Notes: generated by a model not told the origin, from the sequence alone. A DNA stretch of 11,998 nt from Nanobdellota archaeon (GCA_018894775.1 JAHIPG010000322.1:1-11998), one strand, 5' to 3'; shown: positions 1 to 7,031, counted from the first letter of the stretch. Made by a program: numbers and translations.

Positions 1-1
1 G

Positions 2-259
2 ACGCTTAAACTAATTGTATCACAGCCGCAAATAATTTTCTTGATGTTGAATGATACTGATTGTGTATTATTTGGTCTGTCTAAAGATTATGAAGGGCAC
101 AAAACATTCATATCCGATCATTTAAAGATTCTCCAGGAAAACAAGTGCATATTAAATGACCCTCTAACAGAGCTTATTTCTGTTCCAAAAATTAAGTTCC
201 AGAAAACAGAATTTGCCCCCTTGGTGAAGAAAATTTTTGATTTGGACGTTAAGTTTTAA
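2..259 (+). CDS. 3' end of an unknown protein gene (partial, runs off the left edge)
   Basis: The reading frame is open from the first bases of the window to a TAA at 257-259. It is therefore most likely the C-terminal ~85 residues of a longer protein that begins upstream, and the possible starts near 41-44 are probably internal residues. The visible part is hydrophilic with a short hydrophobic patch (residues around IVSQPQIIFLML) and ends in KKIFDLDVKF. I recognise no family and see no cysteine or histidine pattern that suggests metal binding. Being cut off, it cannot be assigned a role. Confidence is moderate that it is coding, because the open frame continues through the edge and normal intergenic sequence follows it. 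Confidence 0.5.
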   Translation, partial: TLKLIVSQPQIIFLMLNDTDCVLFGLSKDYEGHKTFISDHLKILQENKCILNDPLTELISVPKIKFQKTEFAPLVKKIFDLDVKF

Positions 260-273
260 GTTTTTGAAAAACT
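257..273 (+). terminator. Possible AT-rich hairpin after the partial gene
   Basis: A perfect inverted repeat AGTTTTT-G-AAAAACT (259-273) starts within the stop codon of the upstream gene. It is AT-rich with a one-base centre, so it would form only a weak hairpin. It may help end transcription, or it may be chance in AT-rich DNA. Confidence 0.25.
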
Positions 274-388
274 AAGAATTCTTCAGTTATATAAGCGGAA
301 TCAAAGATATACCATTAGAGCCAAATATCTGCCCGGGACGCTTTTTTCTTTAGAAAAGCTTAAATTATTACAATTCTTAAAAACAAGT

Positions 389-547
389 ATGGTTAAGAAT
401 CTCCTTAAGAAATTGTTTTTTGTTTTCGGTTTTCTCATGTTTCTGGTAGGCATTAGAGGCAATCATTTCTATAACGTGGATTACGTTCCGGTTTTTGTCG
501 TAGGTGTAATCCTAATAACATTGGGCTGGAAGTATCCTTCTGAATAA
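389..547 (+). CDS. Small two-helix membrane protein, 52 residues, unknown function
   Basis: An ATG at 389 opens a 52-codon frame ending in TAA at 545-547. The product starts with basic MVKNLLKK, then has a hydrophobic segment (about residues 9-22, LFFVFGFLMFLVGI), a short polar loop (RGNHFYNVDY), a second hydrophobic segment (about 32-46, VPVFVVGVILITLG) and a short tail WKYPSE. This is the layout of a hairpin-type small membrane protein with positive residues inside. A weak TATA-like stretch (CTTAAATT, 359-366) is centred about 26 bases before the ATG, which fits the leaderless pattern used elsewhere in this window. No family is recognised. The balance of hydrophobic helices and charged ends makes coding likely but not certain. 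Confidence 0.5.
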   Translation: MVKNLLKKLFFVFGFLMFLVGIRGNHFYNVDYVPVFVVGVILITLGWKYPSE

Positions 548-555
548 AAGTAACT

Positions 556-564
556 CTTATAAAC
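556..564 (+). promoter_or_regulatory. TATA box for the lipoprotein pair
   Basis: CTTATAAAC is an archaeal-type TATA box, preceded by the purine-rich AAAAGTAA. Transcription would start near 586, leaving a leader of about 23 bases that contains the AGGGGG at 595-600, a plausible Shine-Dalgarno sequence 8 bases before the ATG at 609. This unit would be leadered, unlike most first genes here. Confidence 0.45.
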
Positions 565-608
565 ACTATTCCTATCCATCTTTCCAACACTGTTAGGGGG
601 TTTTTCAA

Positions 609-1259
609 ATGAAAATAAAAAAAATATTATCATTAGCAAGTTTATGTGCAGCTGTTACATTAGCATCTGGTTGTAATTCCAGGGATTTTACTAAGGAGGA
701 AAGTTCAATAAAAACTTCAGGTATGCCTGCGTATTCTGATAGGGCTAGACTGTCTAATCAGATAGATTCTAATGTTACTGAATACATGAATGATTTCGCT
801 TTTGCTGAATCAGATAAGGAAGGATTCAAACCAAGGAATAGTCTAGATGGAGATATAACTTTCTTGACAACTAATCAGTGCTTTTATGGAGAGTTTGTCA
901 AGAAATTAGGCTTAGATGTTGAGGAAAGTGTAGATGAAAATGGAAAAAAATGGTATTCAATGCCTACATCTCACTTGGTAAAACTTAAAGTTCTTCAGCC
1001 ATTAGAACACTTGAAATCTCCAGGGGTTGAATATTATGGTAATACTCTTGTTATTGAATACGATTTGGGTGTTGATCAGAAACCAGATTTAAGACTGACT
1101 GTATACGAAGATATTGCTACAAGTGAAGTCACCCAGGAATTGGATATAGGTGCTGATGGGACGATTGAAGAAGTGTTAGTTTTCAATAGCTATTATGATA
1201 AGGTAGTTTCCTATCAAAAATCACCTAACTTTCCCTCTGTAGATCCGCCAGAGAATTGA
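609..1259 (+). CDS. Predicted lipoprotein, 216 residues, unknown function
   Basis: The N-terminus is a classic lipoprotein signal: basic MKIKK, a hydrophobic stretch, and a lipobox L-A-S-G-C with the cysteine at residue 22. The mature protein would be anchored on the outside of the membrane. The rest is hydrophilic. Residues about 150-195 contain two spaced Asp-rich segments, YDLGVDQKPDLRL and LDIGADGTIEEVLVF, whose D-x-G-x-D-G-x-x-D/E spacing resembles degenerate calcium-binding DxDxDG loops of the kind found in extracellular proteins; this is a resemblance only. I recognise no catalytic motif. The start is supported by AGGGGG 8 bases upstream and by the signal peptide beginning right there. 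Seven bases separate it from a second lipoprotein gene, so the two are very likely co-transcribed and may act together at the cell surface. Confidence 0.8.
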   Translation: MKIKKILSLASLCAAVTLASGCNSRDFTKEESSIKTSGMPAYSDRARLSNQIDSNVTEYMNDFAFAESDKEGFKPRNSLDGDITFLTTNQCFYGEFVKKLGLDVEESVDENGKKWYSMPTSHLVKLKVLQPLEHLKSPGVEYYGNTLVIEYDLGVDQKPDLRLTVYEDIATSEVTQELDIGADGTIEEVLVFNSYYDKVVSYQKSPNFPSVDPPEN

Positions 1260-1266
1260 TTCTAAA

Positions 1267-1827
1267 ATGAAGAAAAAGATTAAGAAAACCTTGAAAGCTG
1301 GAATGGTTGCTTTAGGCTTAGTTGCTCTTCTGGCAACAGGTTGTGCGAATAGTCATACTCCTAAGAAGGCTAAGAGGCTGGAGATATATGTTAAAGGTAC
1401 TAAGCATCAAATGATTGGTGTTAGGATTCCAAAGTATGGCCAGTTTGGCAGTGAGTTTAGAGTTGCTGTTCTTACTCATGGCGAGGCTGATGATGATGAG
1501 TATCTCATGGTAGGTATTTCATTTCCTGATGATGTTCTGTATCCTAATACTCCATCTAGTGTTGATATTTTTGATTTTAAGTATAATGGCTATGGCATGC
1601 CTGATTCTGTCTATGTCCTTACACCTAAAGGTAAGGAGAAGGTTAATCTTGCTAATCAGAAGAATTTGAGCAATTCTTTCGAGCTTTATAGGATAATAGT
1701 GGATGAGTTATATAAAGAGAAGATTGACCGCAATCAAGGTAAAAGTATAGATAAGAGCGATGTAGACTCTTATATCAAGATGTTGCATAAGGATTATGAT
1801 AAGTTAGAGCCTATTCCCAGAAGATAA
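1267..1827 (+). CDS. Predicted lipoprotein, 186 residues, unknown function
   Basis: The protein opens with a strongly basic N-region (MKKKIKKTLK), a hydrophobic stretch (about residues 12-25) and a lipobox L-A-T-G-C with Cys26, so it should be exported and lipid-anchored. The mature part is hydrophilic, with a mixed beta-rich stretch in residues about 37-120 and a charged, probably helical C-terminal third (about 130-186, rich in Lys, Asp, Glu). No known domain is recognised. It follows the other lipoprotein gene by 7 bases with no clear Shine-Dalgarno, so it is probably translated from the same mRNA. The two proteins share the lipoprotein signal design but show no obvious sequence similarity in their mature parts. 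Confidence 0.78.
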   Translation: MKKKIKKTLKAGMVALGLVALLATGCANSHTPKKAKRLEIYVKGTKHQMIGVRIPKYGQFGSEFRVAVLTHGEADDDEYLMVGISFPDDVLYPNTPSSVDIFDFKYNGYGMPDSVYVLTPKGKEKVNLANQKNLSNSFELYRIIVDELYKEKIDRNQGKSIDKSDVDSYIKMLHKDYDKLEPIPRR

Positions 1828-1857
1828 TTTCTTTCATTATACTCTACTTACAGAAAC

Positions 1858-1865
1858 TATAAAAA
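1858..1865 (+). promoter_or_regulatory. TATA box, leaderless promoter of the DUF4145/HEPN-like gene
   Basis: TATAAAAA, preceded by AGAAAC (BRE-like), is centred about 26 bases before the ATG at 1888. Transcription would start at or next to the start codon, giving a leaderless mRNA. It separates this gene from the lipoprotein pair as a transcription unit. Confidence 0.5.
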
Positions 1866-1887
1866 TAATCTTCACTATTTTCCTATT

Positions 1888-2646
1888 ATGACTCTTGCTT
1901 TGTTCAAAAATTCTGTAAATTCGTTTGAGGAGGCTTTGCTTAATGCAGCGTATCATAAGGCTGACCTCAGTAAGAAGCCGGATAGCATCATTACATTTAA
2001 TGTGAAGAAGAGGAAGGTTGATACTTATAAGAACTCTGTCATTCGTAATATGAATGTTATCAAGAGTAAGGTTTGGAATCTTGCTGCTTTAGCTACTGTG
2101 GAATCGAATAAGCCTCATATCCTCACATTATTCAATATGGTGAATGATCTTGAGAGGGCTTACAATGATTATGATGTTAAGGAGATGATAATCTTGGTAG
2201 ATGATATAAAGAAAGTTCTTAATAATTTACAGGATATTCCTCGGACGAAGGAGATAAACATTACGACTCCTGATTTGCATTCTGATATTAAGGAGGAGGT
2301 TGATGCAGATATTAAGGAGATATCTAAGTGTTACCAATCTGGCTGTTATCGTTCTTGTGTTATTATCTGTGGTCGTATAATGGAGACTGTTCTGCATAGA
2401 AAGTATTATGAGGTAACAGGAAATGATGCATTGGAGAAGAGTCCTGGGATTGGTCTAGGAAAATTAATAGCTAAGCTTACTGAGAAGAATGTAACTTTTG
2501 ATCCTGGGCTTACACAGCAGATTCATCTTATCAACCAAGTTAGGATTTTTTCTGTTCATAAGAAGCAGGAACCTTTCTATCCTACTCGGATGCAGGCTAA
2601 TGCTATTATATTGTTCACTTTAGACAGTGTTAAAAAGTTGTTCTGA
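1888..2646 (+). CDS. Helical protein with C-terminal DUF4145/HEPN-like domain
   Basis: This 252-residue protein is predicted to be largely helical with no signal peptide or membrane segment, so it is cytoplasmic. Residues about 137-252 resemble the DUF4145 family: an E-x3-C-Y-x-S-G-C-Y-R-S helix (about 144-157), then C-G-R-I-M-E-T-V-L (161-169), and a late R-x4-H (Arg219-His224, RIFSVH). R-x4-6-H is the catalytic signature of HEPN ribonucleases; here the usual polar residue after Arg is Ile, so activity is uncertain. DUF4145/HEPN domains occur in defence, toxin-antitoxin and RNA-processing proteins, but also in proteins of unknown role. The N-terminal half (about 1-120) is helical and unrecognised. 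The start is supported by a TATA box about 26 bases upstream. No antitoxin-like partner lies beside it; the gene ends 10 bases from a convergent orphan. Confidence 0.7.
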   Translation: MTLALFKNSVNSFEEALLNAAYHKADLSKKPDSIITFNVKKRKVDTYKNSVIRNMNVIKSKVWNLAALATVESNKPHILTLFNMVNDLERAYNDYDVKEMIILVDDIKKVLNNLQDIPRTKEINITTPDLHSDIKEEVDADIKEISKCYQSGCYRSCVIICGRIMETVLHRKYYEVTGNDALEKSPGIGLGKLIAKLTEKNVTFDPGLTQQIHLINQVRIFSVHKKQEPFYPTRMQANAIILFTLDSVKKLF

Positions 2647-2656
2647 TAAGAATTTA

Positions 2657-3154
2657 TTAGTAACTTGTTGTTATACTTTTTTGGCCTAATTTCTTTGCCA
2701 GTTTGATGGCAGTATCTTCGTAGTTTCTATCTTCACATACTATTCCTTTATTATAATAAACATAGATGAGTGGGTGGCGTCTTTTTTCCTGTTTTGTTAT
2801 TTTAAAGAGCGGGATATATTTATTTTTTTTCTCTACTGTTACAAGTCTTTCTTCTGATATTGTTACCCCTGGCGGATTTGTTAACCACATTCCATAGTAC
2901 CAGTTATGTGAGTGAATCTTAATTCCATTAGGCAGATCCATGTTCTTGATGTATGATTCAACTTTATTAATCCACTCTTGACCTTGTTCTTCTTCAATGA
3001 TATAATCAGACTTTTCTATTTCTATTCCTTCTTTTTTTACATTTTCTATATCTTGAATATTTTTTTCCAGGCTTCTTTCTGGTTCTTTTAATAATTCTTC
3101 CGTTTTTTTGCTTAAATCCTTTTCACAAGGTATAAAGCTTTTTGGCATCTTCAT
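2657..3154 (-). CDS. Hypothetical protein, 165 residues, no recognised family
   Basis: The N-terminal third (residues about 10-60) is very rich in Lys and Glu and probably helical or coiled-coil. It is followed by a more compact region (about 58-155) with conserved-looking aromatic residues: HSHNWYYGMW (81-90), LTNPPG, and RRHPLIYVYYNKG. This looks like a linker or tether followed by a small alpha/beta domain. No signal peptide, membrane helix or cysteine cluster is seen, and I do not recognise the family. The start could be the Met at 3154 or the one two codons later (3148); TATA-like sequences upstream fit either. It lies downstream of sucD on the same strand with a 114-base gap containing a T-rich stop and its own promoter, so it is probably a separate unit. 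Confidence 0.65.
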   Translation of the reverse strand: MKMPKSFIPCEKDLSKKTEELLKEPERSLEKNIQDIENVKKEGIEIEKSDYIIEEEQGQEWINKVESYIKNMDLPNGIKIHSHNWYYGMWLTNPPGVTISEERLVTVEKKNKYIPLFKITKQEKRRHPLIYVYYNKGIVCEDRNYEDTAIKLAKKLGQKSITTSY

Positions 3155-3179
3155 TCTAAAAATAAGGGTTTTATTTATG

Positions 3180-3209
3180 TTTTTAAAGTTTTGCTTCGCA
3201 TTTATAAAG
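3180..3209 (-). promoter_or_regulatory. TATA-like boxes upstream of the 165-residue orphan
   Basis: Read on the minus strand, two candidate boxes occur: TTTAAAAA at 3187-3180, centred about 29 bases before the ATG at 3154, and CTTTATAAA at 3209-3201, about 51 bases before it. The first would give a leaderless mRNA, the second a short leader of about 24 bases. The sequence does not decide between them. Confidence 0.4.
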
Positions 3210-3254
3210 ATGCTTTGGAAGAGAAAGTAGGGGGATTAGAAATTACTGGGTTTA

Positions 3255-3268
3255 CTAAAAGAAAAATA
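3255..3268 (-). terminator. T-rich transcription stop after sucD
   Basis: Immediately after the sucD stop codon the minus strand reads TATTTTTCTTTTAG. Archaeal termination commonly needs only such oligo-T runs. There is no strong hairpin. Confidence 0.4.
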
Positions 3269-4135
3269 TTAACTAAATTTAGCATCTTTTAACATTTTGA
3301 TTATTTCTGAAGGTAGCTCTGCAACTTTTATGCCTGATTTTTCAAAAGCTTTTATCTTTTGTTCTGCTGTTCCTGCGTTTCCCTGTATTATTGCTCCTGC
3401 GTGCCCCATTGTTTTTCCTTTTGGTGCTGTCCTTCCGGCGATGTAAGCTATTACTGGCTTTGGATAATCTTTTAGGAATTCTGCTGTTTTCTCTTCCATG
3501 TTGCCGCCAATCTCTCCAATTAGTATCACTGCTTTTGTATCATCATCCTTTTCGAATTTCTTCAGCCCTTCTATGAAGTCAAGGCCTATTATAGGATCCC
3601 CTCCGATGCCTATGACTGTGCTCTGTCCGAATCCGGAGTTTGTAAGTTCATTTACGATTTCATAGGTTAGTGTTCCTGATCTTGATATCACTCCTATTTT
3701 TCCTTCTTTGAATATGTGGTTGGGCATTATTCCCAGCTTGCTTTTTCCTGGGGATATTATTCCTGGACAGTTTGGTCCTATGACTATCTTATTTTTCTTC
3801 TTTGCGAGTGCCATTATTTCCATGGCATCATGTACTGGTATGTGTTCTGTGATTATTACTAGATGTAGATCATTTTCTAATGCTTCGAATGCGGCATCTT
3901 TTGCAAATTTTGGCGGTACGAACATTACGGATATTTCTGCCTTCTCATGTTCTAATGCTTCTTTTATTGTATTGAATACCGGAATGCCTTCAACTTTTTC
4001 TCCTTTTTTTCCTGGTGTTACCCCTGATACTATCTTTGTTCCATATTCTTTCATCTGTTTTGTATGGAAACTTCCTTGTTTGCCAGTTAGCCCTTGGACT
4101 ATACATTTTGTATTTTCATCTATTATGATTGCCAT
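3269..4135 (-). CDS. sucD: Succinyl-CoA synthetase (succinate-CoA ligase), alpha subunit
   Basis: SucD and SucC together interconvert succinyl-CoA + NDP + Pi and succinate + CoA + NTP in the cytoplasm. The 288-residue length is normal for the family. Visible features are the N-terminal CoA-binding Rossmann domain with GLTGKQGSFH (15-24), the central PNCPGI (121-126), SRSGTLTYE (151-159), GIGGDPIIG (176-184), GEIGG (207-211, its Glu supports the phosphohistidine) and the phosphorylated active-site histidine in MGHAGAI (His245). All key residues appear intact. Its ATG shares one base with the stop of the glycerate kinase gene (TAATG), and AGGAGTG lies 8 bases upstream, so it is translated as the last gene of that operon. 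It is separated from sucC by two genes, which is unusual. Nucleotide specificity (ATP or GTP) cannot be read from the sequence. Confidence 0.97.
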   Translation of the reverse strand: MAIIIDENTKCIVQGLTGKQGSFHTKQMKEYGTKIVSGVTPGKKGEKVEGIPVFNTIKEALEHEKAEISVMFVPPKFAKDAAFEALENDLHLVIITEHIPVHDAMEIMALAKKKNKIVIGPNCPGIISPGKSKLGIMPNHIFKEGKIGVISRSGTLTYEIVNELTNSGFGQSTVIGIGGDPIIGLDFIEGLKKFEKDDDTKAVILIGEIGGNMEEKTAEFLKDYPKPVIAYIAGRTAPKGKTMGHAGAIIQGNAGTAEQKIKAFEKSGIKVAELPSEIIKMLKDAKFS

Positions 4136-5436
4136 TATCTTTTCACTCCTAGGATTATATCACCTACATTTGTTCCTGTATGACCTGTTATTATCTGGTC
4201 GTTCATCTTTTTGAAAAAGTTATAAGAATCATTGTTATTAAGATATTCTGTTATGTTTAGTTCAAGTTCTGCAGATTTTTGGTAGGATTCTCCGTCGATT
4301 ATTGCCCCTGCAACCTCAAAAAAGTCTATGCCATCTGTTCCTATTGCAGCTATTGTAACGTCCTGATTTTTTATATTTTCTATGATTGATAGAAGCAGTT
4401 CCTGGTTTCTTCCTCCTGTGCCTGTACCTTTGACTGTTACAGTGGTTTCTCCTCCGAATATAAGTGCTTTATCACTTTCTGCGTTAGTTATTTCATTGGC
4501 TATGTATCTTCCTACCTGTATTACATCTCCTTCTAGTGAGGATGTTATTATTTCTGCTTTAAGGCCGTGTTTTTCAGCCTCTTTTTTCATAGCATCTAGT
4601 GCTACGCGATTATTTGCAATTATGAAATTGTGTACGTTCTCAAGTATTTCATCCCCTTCTTTTATCGTTTCTTCCAGTCCTGTTTTGAGATGTTCTAATA
4701 TGCTTGATGGTAATATTTCTGTTAGCCCGTATTTTTCTATTATCTCGATAGATTCCTTAAATGTTGTTTTGTCAGCTGAAGTAGGGCCTGATGCTATCAC
4801 GCTCAGGTCGTCTCCTACCACGTCGGAAATTATTAATGATATTATCGTCGCTGGTTGTAGTTTGGCTGCCAGCTTTCCACCTTTGACTTGTGATATATGT
4901 TTCCTTACTGTGTTTGTTTCCTGTATGGTTGATCCGGCCTTGACAAATATATCATTCATAGATTGTAAGTCTTCCAGTGTTATCCCTTCTTCAGGCAGTG
5001 CCAGCATGGATGATCCTCCGCCTGATATTAAACATATCACAAGGTCTTTTTTCCCAGTTTTTATTGATAATATATTTTTAGCTCCTTCCATACCTTTTTT
5101 ATTAGGTATTGGATGGCCTGCTTCTATCACTTCTATTTTTCCTATTTTTTTATTAATGTTAGAATTAACATAACCTTTTTCTATCTTGTCACCTAATAGG
5201 TTGTTTATGCTTTCTGCCATCTGGTATGATGCTTTCCCAAAGCCGATGATGAAAATCTTGTTGTAATCTTCCAGATTGAACTCTTTATCCTGGATTTTTA
5301 GGATTCCTGATTCTAGTTTTACATTGTTGTTGATGACGTTTTCTGGAAGAACGGATTCTATTCCTTTTTCAATTATGCTGATTGCTATTTTCCTATCTTC
5401 TGTCTTACCTATATCTTTAAGATTTTTTATTTTCAT
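4135..5436 (-). CDS. gck: Glycerate 2-kinase, MOFRL/DUF4147 (class II) family
   Basis: This family phosphorylates D-glycerate, in archaea normally at C2, giving 2-phosphoglycerate for lower glycolysis or gluconeogenesis. The 433-residue length is typical. The N-terminal DUF4147 domain shows GFGKAS (65-70), AGHPIPN (106-112), SGGGSSML (138-145), TNTVRKHISQVKGGKLA (174-190) and SDVVGDDLSVIASGPT (204-219). The C-terminal MOFRL domain shows FGGET (327-331), GTGTGGRNQE (337-346), GTDGID (366-371) and TGHTGTNVGD (417-426). One oddity is that the usual GTDGxDGxT-x-AAGA segment reads GTDGIDFFEVAGA, replacing small residues near the active site. The gene starts 3 bases after the upstream orphan's stop and overlaps sucD by one base, so it is embedded in the sucC...sucD operon. 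Substrate is inferred from the family; a related hydroxy acid is possible. Confidence 0.93.
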   Translation of the reverse strand: MKIKNLKDIGKTEDRKIAISIIEKGIESVLPENVINNNVKLESGILKIQDKEFNLEDYNKIFIIGFGKASYQMAESINNLLGDKIEKGYVNSNINKKIGKIEVIEAGHPIPNKKGMEGAKNILSIKTGKKDLVICLISGGGSSMLALPEEGITLEDLQSMNDIFVKAGSTIQETNTVRKHISQVKGGKLAAKLQPATIISLIISDVVGDDLSVIASGPTSADKTTFKESIEIIEKYGLTEILPSSILEHLKTGLEETIKEGDEILENVHNFIIANNRVALDAMKKEAEKHGLKAEIITSSLEGDVIQVGRYIANEITNAESDKALIFGGETTVTVKGTGTGGRNQELLLSIIENIKNQDVTIAAIGTDGIDFFEVAGAIIDGESYQKSAELELNITEYLNNNDSYNFFKKMNDQIITGHTGTNVGDIILGVKR

Positions 5437-5439
5437 ATT

Positions 5440-5964
5440 CTAGAAGCATATGTTCTGCATATAGGTATCTATTGTTAAACGGTTTACAATCCTGTAGCTA
5501 GGTTCGTTCGCCTGCCTGTAATTATAAGAGTGGTGCATTATTGGCAGGTGGTACCTTATTATCTTTTCAAAGCTTAGCACTTTTTTATCTTCAAAGTATT
5601 TCTCTTTTTGATTTATCATCTTGAATTCGTCCCATAGCAGGCGAAACTCATACTGTGTTCCAATATTTATCTTTGAAGAGCTGTAGAACCAATCAAACAG
5701 TTTATCTTTATCTCCACCCTTGAATTTGTATGGTGCTATGTTCAGCCTGTATATGTTGTCTTTTGGAGATATTATATCTATTATTTTTCTACCATTTGAT
5801 GGAACCGTCTTATCATATTCTTGGTGCAGCCAATGCCTGCTGTTTTGGTCCACTGCGTGCTCACAACCAAAGTTTGATTGATATAAGAGCTTGTAGATAT
5901 CCTGTATCTCTATATCTGCGTAGTTGTTGAATTGTTCTTCTAGTATTTTTGATAGCTTTTTCAT
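5440..5964 (-). CDS. Conserved uncharacterised protein, 174 residues
   Basis: I cannot assign a function. The protein is soluble, with no signal or membrane helix. Conserved-looking points are an N-terminal IQDIYKLLYQSNFGCEH (20-36), YRLNIAPYK (72-80), and a C-terminal LPIMHHSYNYR (130-140) followed by EPSYRIV (144-150). From memory, this order (IQD..KL.YQ..FG..H, then H-S-x-x-Y-R...P-x-Y-R-V) resembles an unnamed bacterial family seen in Firmicutes and Bacteroidetes; this is unverified. The paired His/Tyr/Arg residues could form an active or binding site. Its ATG overlaps the sucC stop by four bases (ATGA) and the glycerate kinase gene follows after 3 bases, so it is translated with both. 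Its position suggests a link to the metabolism of this operon, but nothing in the sequence proves one. Confidence 0.82.
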   Translation of the reverse strand: MKKLSKILEEQFNNYADIEIQDIYKLLYQSNFGCEHAVDQNSRHWLHQEYDKTVPSNGRKIIDIISPKDNIYRLNIAPYKFKGGDKDKLFDWFYSSSKINIGTQYEFRLLWDEFKMINQKEKYFEDKKVLSFEKIIRYHLPIMHHSYNYRQANEPSYRIVNRLTIDTYMQNICF

Positions 5965-7007
5965 TTTACCAGTTCCACGATTTTTTTTGCGCCTTCTTCC
6001 ATTGAATTTATGAAGTGGATTTGATTCTCTTCTAAAATTTTCTTTGCTTCCTCTTCATTCGTTCCTATCATCCTTATGACTACAGGTATTTCAATGTTGT
6101 GTTCTTTTTTGTAGTCTATCAGTCCTTGTGCTATGTCATCGCATCTTGTTATTCCTCCGAAGATGTTTATGAATATGCCTTTTGGTTTTTTTATCATGAC
6201 TAGTTCCAGTGATTTTTCCATCTTTTCTTTGTCTGCTCCTCCGCCGACGTCTAAGAAATTGGCAACCTTTCCGCCATAATGGTTTACCATGTCAAGTGTG
6301 GACATGACTAGTCCTGCACCATTTCCTATTATTCCTATGTTTCCTTCAAGTTCTACATAGCTTAGTCCTGCTTCTTTTGCCTTTTTCTCTATATCTGTTA
6401 GGCTTTCGTCTTTCTCAAACTTTTGTCTGAATAGTGCATTGTCATCAACAATAATTTTTGAGTCTAAGGCAAGAAGATTGTCATCAACTTTCACTAATGG
6501 ATTTATTTCTATCAGTTCTAGATCATACTTTTTGAATATTTCGTAAAGTTTTTCTATGAGCCATTGTGGGATTTCTAATTCTTTAGCTGTTTTTTTTGGA
6601 GAAAATTCTTCGTCAAGATAGTATTTCTTTATCTTTTTTGGATGTTTTTCTGCTAACTCTTCTATATCAATTCCACCTTCTTTGGAGAACATTAACATAG
6701 CTTTCTTTTCTGTCCTGTCGATTGTTATAGAAAGGTAATATTCTTCTTTTACATCAACTTTTTCTTCTACAAGTATTTCTTTGACATCTTTTTTGAACAT
6801 CTCTTCTGCTTTCTGTTTAGCATCTTCCTGTGTTGCTGTCTGTATCAGACCTGCTTTACCTCTTCCACCATGAAGTACTTGAGCTTTTAGAACAACTTCT
6901 CCTTTCAGTTCTTTAATCTGTTCTGGGGAAGTTATCAGAAAACTGTCAGGAATCTTTATACCATTATCATGGAATATCTCTTTTCCTTGATATTCTTTCA
7001 ACTTCAT
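5961..7007 (-). CDS. sucC: Succinyl-CoA synthetase (succinate-CoA ligase), beta subunit
   Basis: SucC is the nucleotide- and succinate-binding partner of SucD. From the chosen ATG it has 348 residues, somewhat shorter than bacterial forms (~390). The N-terminal ATP-grasp part begins MKLKEYQGKEIF and has KAQVLHGGRGKAG (41-53), GGIDIEE (111-117), ELIEINPLV (164-172) and ALDSKIIVDDNALFRQ (180-195). The C-terminal ligase part has GNIGIIGNGAGLVM (222-235), FLDVGGGA (251-258), IFGGITRCDDIAQG (282-295) and IRMIGTNEEEA (311-321). A longer frame starts at 7067, but I reject it: the family begins at MKLKEYQ, the extension overlaps the Nudix gene, and a TATA box lies inside it, 28 bases before the chosen ATG. 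This promoter makes sucC the first gene of a four-gene unit with the orphan, the glycerate kinase and sucD. Confidence 0.96.
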   Translation of the reverse strand: MKLKEYQGKEIFHDNGIKIPDSFLITSPEQIKELKGEVVLKAQVLHGGRGKAGLIQTATQEDAKQKAEEMFKKDVKEILVEEKVDVKEEYYLSITIDRTEKKAMLMFSKEGGIDIEELAEKHPKKIKKYYLDEEFSPKKTAKELEIPQWLIEKLYEIFKKYDLELIEINPLVKVDDNLLALDSKIIVDDNALFRQKFEKDESLTDIEKKAKEAGLSYVELEGNIGIIGNGAGLVMSTLDMVNHYGGKVANFLDVGGGADKEKMEKSLELVMIKKPKGIFINIFGGITRCDDIAQGLIDYKKEHNIEIPVVIRMIGTNEEEAKKILEENQIHFINSMEEGAKKIVELVK

Positions 7008-7031
7008 ACCTTTTGAGTTTAAATATACAGG

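Noticed and set aside
3391..5173. Plus-strand open frames opposite sucD and the glycerate kinase (up to 263 codons)
   Set aside because: They are antisense to well-conserved genes, have low-complexity Ser/Ile/Phe-rich translations and show no family motifs.
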